A stretch of DNA of 64,000 bases, from the NCBI RefSeq assembly GCF_026151205.1, contig NC_087078.1, positions 7,766,675-7,830,674 on the forward strand. Direction: 5' to 3'. Position numbers and translations under genes: made by a program. Source of the stretch: Bolinopsis microptera (lineage: Eukaryota > Ctenophora > Tentaculata > Lobata > Bolinopsidae). Position 1 is the first letter of the stretch. Every line of letters begins with the position of its first letter. Positions 60,147-64,000 of the stretch are shown one piece after another. The notes under the pieces are model-generated. The model saw only the letters and a list, made by a program, of their open reading frames with translations, was not told the DNA's origin and did not search any database.

Positions 60147-61876
60147 GATGCGAGTAGATACTGGTGATCCTCTGAATTCCTCCACTTTCTTCTGGCGACC
60201 CAAATTATTATCACAACTACCACAACAGCTGCTGCAACTCCAATGATGATCCAAAGATTAGCCAGTCCTTTATCGGTCCTACAAAAAGCAGCCCCAGTAT
60301 CTTGATCAGCCATACAGGAGAACTTACCGGAACAAAGAACCCCTGCGCCTGTCTGGTTACCATTGGATATACACGAGGGGAGTCCAGAGGCATCGACACT
60401 GCAATACCCAGTATCTTGGGAACAGTCTAGGAATGAGTCAGAGTTGTTGAATACTCCCTGGCACTTAGAGTTGTAACAATCGTATGGCTTAGGGTACACA
60501 CAAGAAGCAGTGAAGGGATTGCCTTCAGTTGGGGAGCAGTGGAAACTGAGAGTTTCATTACATTGTACTCCTGAGCCTCTGGAGCCGTTAACACACAAAG
60601 GAGACCCGTCATCAGCAACACTGCATCGGTGTTCAGCTCCATCACAGCTCACCCAAGAGGCATTGTTGAGCCCAGTGCCCTGACAAAACTGACTGTAACA
60701 GCTCTGAGGTGGAGTAAAGACACATTGAGCTCCACCGACCTCACTGGTACCACAATAGAAGTCAAGGTCAGAGGTGTGTGCACAGTCGATCCCTGCTCCT
60801 CGAGTGGTATCAATACACACTGGTGCTCCAGTGGCGTTGAAGCCACATCTGTTGGAACTTTGGTCACAGTCAATGACAGTTGTGTTAAAGGCGTCTATTC
60901 CAGTGCAGGTTGTTTCGTAGCAATCATGTACGGGCGGGTAAACACATTCGGCAAGTCCGTTTGTAAGGTCATTCTGACAGTAAAATTCGTCATTTTCCTC
61001 AGTGATAGTGCAGTTGACTCCAGCCCCACGAGACAGAGGAGAACAAATAGGGGCACCAGTTTCATCTACCTGGCACACATTCGCAGACTGATCACAGTCA
61101 ATAAAGTTCTCGCTTTGATCCCCAGTTCCTCCACATTTTGTATTGTAGCAATTACTTAGAGGAGTGACCACGCAAACTGCAGCTCCACTGTCTCCGTTAT
61201 TGCAATAAAAGTCCTCGTGCTCCGTGCCTGAACAATCCACCCCGGCCCCACGAGTAGTGTTTACACAGGACGGCTCCCCTTCCGTACTGAGGACACAGCG
61301 GTGATCCTTTTGGTCGCAATCTATGGTGGTTTCGTTGAAGGCTTCTATCCCAGTACATGTGGTATCGTAGCAGCTGTGTTGAGGAGGGTAGACACACTCA
61401 GCCACACCTGTTATCAAGTCATTCTGACAGTAAAATTGATCATTCACATCGCTAACAGTACAGTTTACTCCTAGTCCAGGATTTCCAGGTATACAGATTG
61501 CTACATCCGAATCATCATCAAATCCACAGGTGTTGGCACTCTCATCACAGTCAATGTAATTGGTGCTCTGTGCACCTCTTCCCGGGCACCTGTTATTATA
61601 GCAGGAGGAGGTAGCGTAGACACAGAGAGCGGCTCCAGTCTCTGTTGCAGAGCAGTAGAAGTTGTCCGAGAGGCACGTTACTCCTTCTCCCTCACCAGGG
61701 GTTGGAGTGGGGTTACATATGGGGGTTCCATCCTCCAGCTGGGTACAGTTGTAGGCTGATTGGTCGCAAGGGATGATGGTTTGAGGGTCGTCAGTGCCGT
61801 GGCAGAGAGTGTCGTAGCAGTCTGCTGCGTTATAGAGAGGGAGGAGGGTCAGGAGGAGGATGGTAGTGGACATCAT
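60137..61876 (-). CDS. Eight-cysteine-repeat type I membrane protein, 7 modules
   Basis: 579 residues in one frame. Signal peptide (MMSTTILLLTLLPLYNA), seven eight-cysteine modules, a membrane span (LWIIIGVAAAVVVVVIIIWV), basic ARRK and a tail ending YLLASSS. The modules match those of the 870-residue neighbour in order at both ends, so the larger gene gained modules internally, or this one lost them. Blocks near 60690-60860 and 55715-55885 are almost identical at DNA level, pointing to gene conversion or a recent duplication. Same strand, 2.4 kb apart. Function unknown; surface recognition or adhesion is a guess. Confidence 0.85.
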   Translation of the reverse strand: MMSTTILLLTLLPLYNAADCYDTLCHGTDDPQTIIPCDQSAYNCTQLEDGTPICNPTPTPGEGEGVTCLSDNFYCSATETGAALCVYATSSCYNNRCPGRGAQSTNYIDCDESANTCGFDDDSDVAICIPGNPGLGVNCTVSDVNDQFYCQNDLITGVAECVYPPQHSCYDTTCTGIEAFNETTIDCDQKDHRCVLSTEGEPSCVNTTRGAGVDCSGTEHEDFYCNNGDSGAAVCVVTPLSNCYNTKCGGTGDQSENFIDCDQSANVCQVDETGAPICSPLSRGAGVNCTITEENDEFYCQNDLTNGLAECVYPPVHDCYETTCTGIDAFNTTVIDCDQSSNRCGFNATGAPVCIDTTRGAGIDCAHTSDLDFYCGTSEVGGAQCVFTPPQSCYSQFCQGTGLNNASWVSCDGAEHRCSVADDGSPLCVNGSRGSGVQCNETLSFHCSPTEGNPFTASCVYPKPYDCYNSKCQGVFNNSDSFLDCSQDTGYCSVDASGLPSCISNGNQTGAGVLCSGKFSCMADQDTGAAFCRTDKGLANLWIIIGVAAAVVVVVIIIWVARRKWRNSEDHQYLLASSS

Positions 61877-64000
61877 TATCTATCAAACAAGGAGTATTAG
61901 GACAGTATAAAACTTGAAAAGGAAAGCGCTGTATAGAAGCTCAAAAAAACTAGCTTAAACTAGTGTCTGAAATGGAGATGGAGGACTCAAAAAGCTGAGG
62001 CCCTGGAGCAAAGATTAGAAAATAAAAGTCGGCAGCGTTTTCAAAAGCAAATGAACCCAAATCAAAAAACTTTGAAAAAAATCTGATATATGAAACGGTA
62101 CTGAACAAAACGACGTAGCCTCGCAGAACTTTTGCATAAAATAGGACTAAAAGGTTGAGATCAGGGGTTATAAACGCTACATTTACTTCCTAGTAAGCAC
62201 GTACACTTTTCTCAGTAAAACTGGGCGATCACTGATTCTTAGTAACGACCAAATGGATGAGTATTTTAGATCGTTTATTTTCACAGAAATCAAGTTTTAT
62301 TTCAGTGGTATGATGTTGGATCCCATTAACATGATTAAGGTCCAGTTATATCGTTGAACGAGAATGTCATACCAAGGTATGAATACCAGACTATATACAT
62401 CGGAGCGCGGTACGGCAAAATTTGTAAATTTTTTGTACAACATGCCACAAAGAAGTATGATTTAAATAAAATGAAAAAAGATTATGCGGTTCTCATTTCG
62501 TTCTTATCTTATCGTAAAATTCTTTAAATATTTATAGAAAGTTATAAAACAGTGAGGTTACCAACCTCAGAGGTTGGTGACTGTGGGGTGAAACACAATA
62601 TATCTAGAAACATGCCATAATACAACTAGTAAATCCAATCTAGAATCATTGAACATGATACAAAACACATATGTTTAAACAACTAATTGACAATGTTTCA
62701 CTGTCAACAACATGACCACTGAACAACAAAAGAAGAAACTGTGTAAAACAATAAATCTTTGAATAATTCCCACACTCCGCACTCCGCACTCCGCACTCCG
62801 CACTGGGGCAGTGGGGCAACTGCAGTCTGGAGACGGCCCATGATCTCATGACCTACCAGTTTAAACTTTAATGTCATTAGTCATTATCTTACAACAGAGA
62901 AAGCACGTGATCTTTGATAAGTTTGATATATTACTGGAATATGGGCTCGCTCTATCAAAGATAGCAATTGAAATGATTGGCACATACAGAGAAGGGTATT
63001 GCAGTTAAACAACGCTACAAATGTATTACATTTATAAAAACTTATTCGGTATAACAGTTCTAGCGTGAGCTATCACGGTCTTTTGAGACAAATATCTTTA
63101 TTGCTTAATAGCAAGACAACGTGAAATCACGCCTATCGGATATGCAACTTCCCAGTGGACCCGTGGCAGTTCATATTACATCGCAATCGACACGGCAAAA
63201 TACGAAAATCACGACTTTCGAGTTTACAACTTATATAATATGGAGATTGGAGGTATGCATAAGAAAATTTAATTCGATTTACAGATCTTTAAATACAATA
63301 TTCAAAATGTTAAATCTTAGATCGTGTTATTTAGAAGTGTTTAATTAAAGAAGGCATAAACTAAAGTGTACATTACAAAATATACTAGGCAAATATTCTG
63401 AGGAATCCAGTCACAGTCAAAGCTGCAAAACTTACTTTACAACATATTATGTAAAATAATACGACAGCACACAAACTATAAAGGAGTGAGCAGCCCCCGA
63501 AGTATAACACTGTGACCCAGCACTATAATCACGAGACTCATTTATACACGGAGCTCCTCTACACACGTAACACGGTCCACTCTTTACGAGTTACAATTAG
63601 AGTATACAAATCACAATCATCCTCCTAGCTACTCTCTTAAGACGCGCGCACGCCAGGTGTGATGTGTTAGAGTACATTATGTTCATTTCAATACATTGCA
63701 GTCAAGAGAGTAGTGTCACACACACACGACTCCCACAACATTAACTTGGGTATTTTCCGGGTAATCAGACTACAGGTGACAGAAAGAAGACTACTGATTA
63801 AAGATAACACTATTAATTGGGTATTGTAAGAATCAATAGTTTAAGTATGACTCTTAATGATTTGATTTAGTAATCGAATTATGTTCATACAATCATTAAT
63901 TTTTGAAAATATGCCAAATACTGTTTGCTTTCGATGATGTTCTAGGAAATATAGCGGCTATATTAGCGACCAATCAATATTTAGCTGGATCAAAATTGAA
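61877..64000. other. Unassigned sequence to the window end
   Basis: A CACTCCG microsatellite lies at about 62769-62805. No coding region is supported; short frames near 62646 (minus) and 63121 (plus) lack coding character. Confidence 0.45.

Noticed and set aside
59979-60254. Leucine/alanine-rich membrane-like ORF
   Set aside because: It is a 12-bp minisatellite read in another frame.

Overview
The window is nuclear DNA of an animal. It is AT-rich, its clearest cellular gene is cut into 14 exons by GT-AG introns, and it is crowded with eukaryotic transposons. It has no operons, no Shine-Dalgarno sites and no bacterial genes. The phylum cannot be settled from this sequence alone; an early-branching, intron-rich metazoan with a compact genome would fit.

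Layout. (1) 1-9060 is a repeat field: a TA-flanked inverted-repeat element, three copies of one dispersed repeat (one split by a small hAT-like element with an 8-bp target duplication), a duplicated ~1 kb block, and two long foldback elements. (2) 9145-15447 is a head-to-tail duplication of a ~3.15 kb unit with arrays of ~20-bp palindromes, 11-bp and 30-bp tandem repeats and remains of a spliced gene. The second copy differs mainly by single-base indels and looks poorly polished. (3) 16018-35290 is a series of four ~2.2 kb units. Each has the same 5' half: a Myb/SANT-like ORF, a C2HC-finger ORF containing a 35-bp hairpin, and a second Myb-related ORF. The 3' halves differ: an F-box/LRR ORF in units 1 and 3, an alpha-kinase fragment in unit 2, and an unrecognised sequence in unit 4. 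Unit 3 carries a MULE insertion.

(4) Unit 2 is split by the most interesting object here, a 10.08 kb LTR element (19454-29534). It has 715-bp LTRs with only one difference seen, a 4-bp target duplication, a TATA box, a primer-binding-site candidate and a polypurine tract, but no gag, protease, reverse transcriptase or integrase. It encodes instead a zinc-ribbon/charged-repeat protein, two type I membrane glycoproteins (one with the layout of an errantivirus/baculovirus F-type fusion protein) and two paralogous F-box proteins. The first F-box ORF lies in the same frame directly after the fusion-glycoprotein stop codon. That stop sits in the leaky context TGA-CTAG, and the F-box frame has no ATG of its own ahead of the domain. 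A readthrough product would be a membrane glycoprotein with a cytosolic F-box tail. I read this as a recently moved, non-autonomous, env-bearing retroelement that may engage the host ubiquitin system; the function is inference.

(5) 35291-45570 is mostly non-coding, with eroded transposase and alpha-kinase fragments. (6) 45853-53440 is a complete BiP/GRP78 gene of 660 residues ending in KTEL, with two TGACGTGG unfolded-protein-response motifs upstream and a 2.4 kb transposon in intron 5. (7) On the minus strand, 55155-57767 and 60137-61876 are two intronless paralogues with signal peptide, 11 or 7 copies of an eight-cysteine module, one membrane span and a short cytosolic tail. A small pogo-like element lies between them. 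The rest, to 64000, shows nothing I can name.
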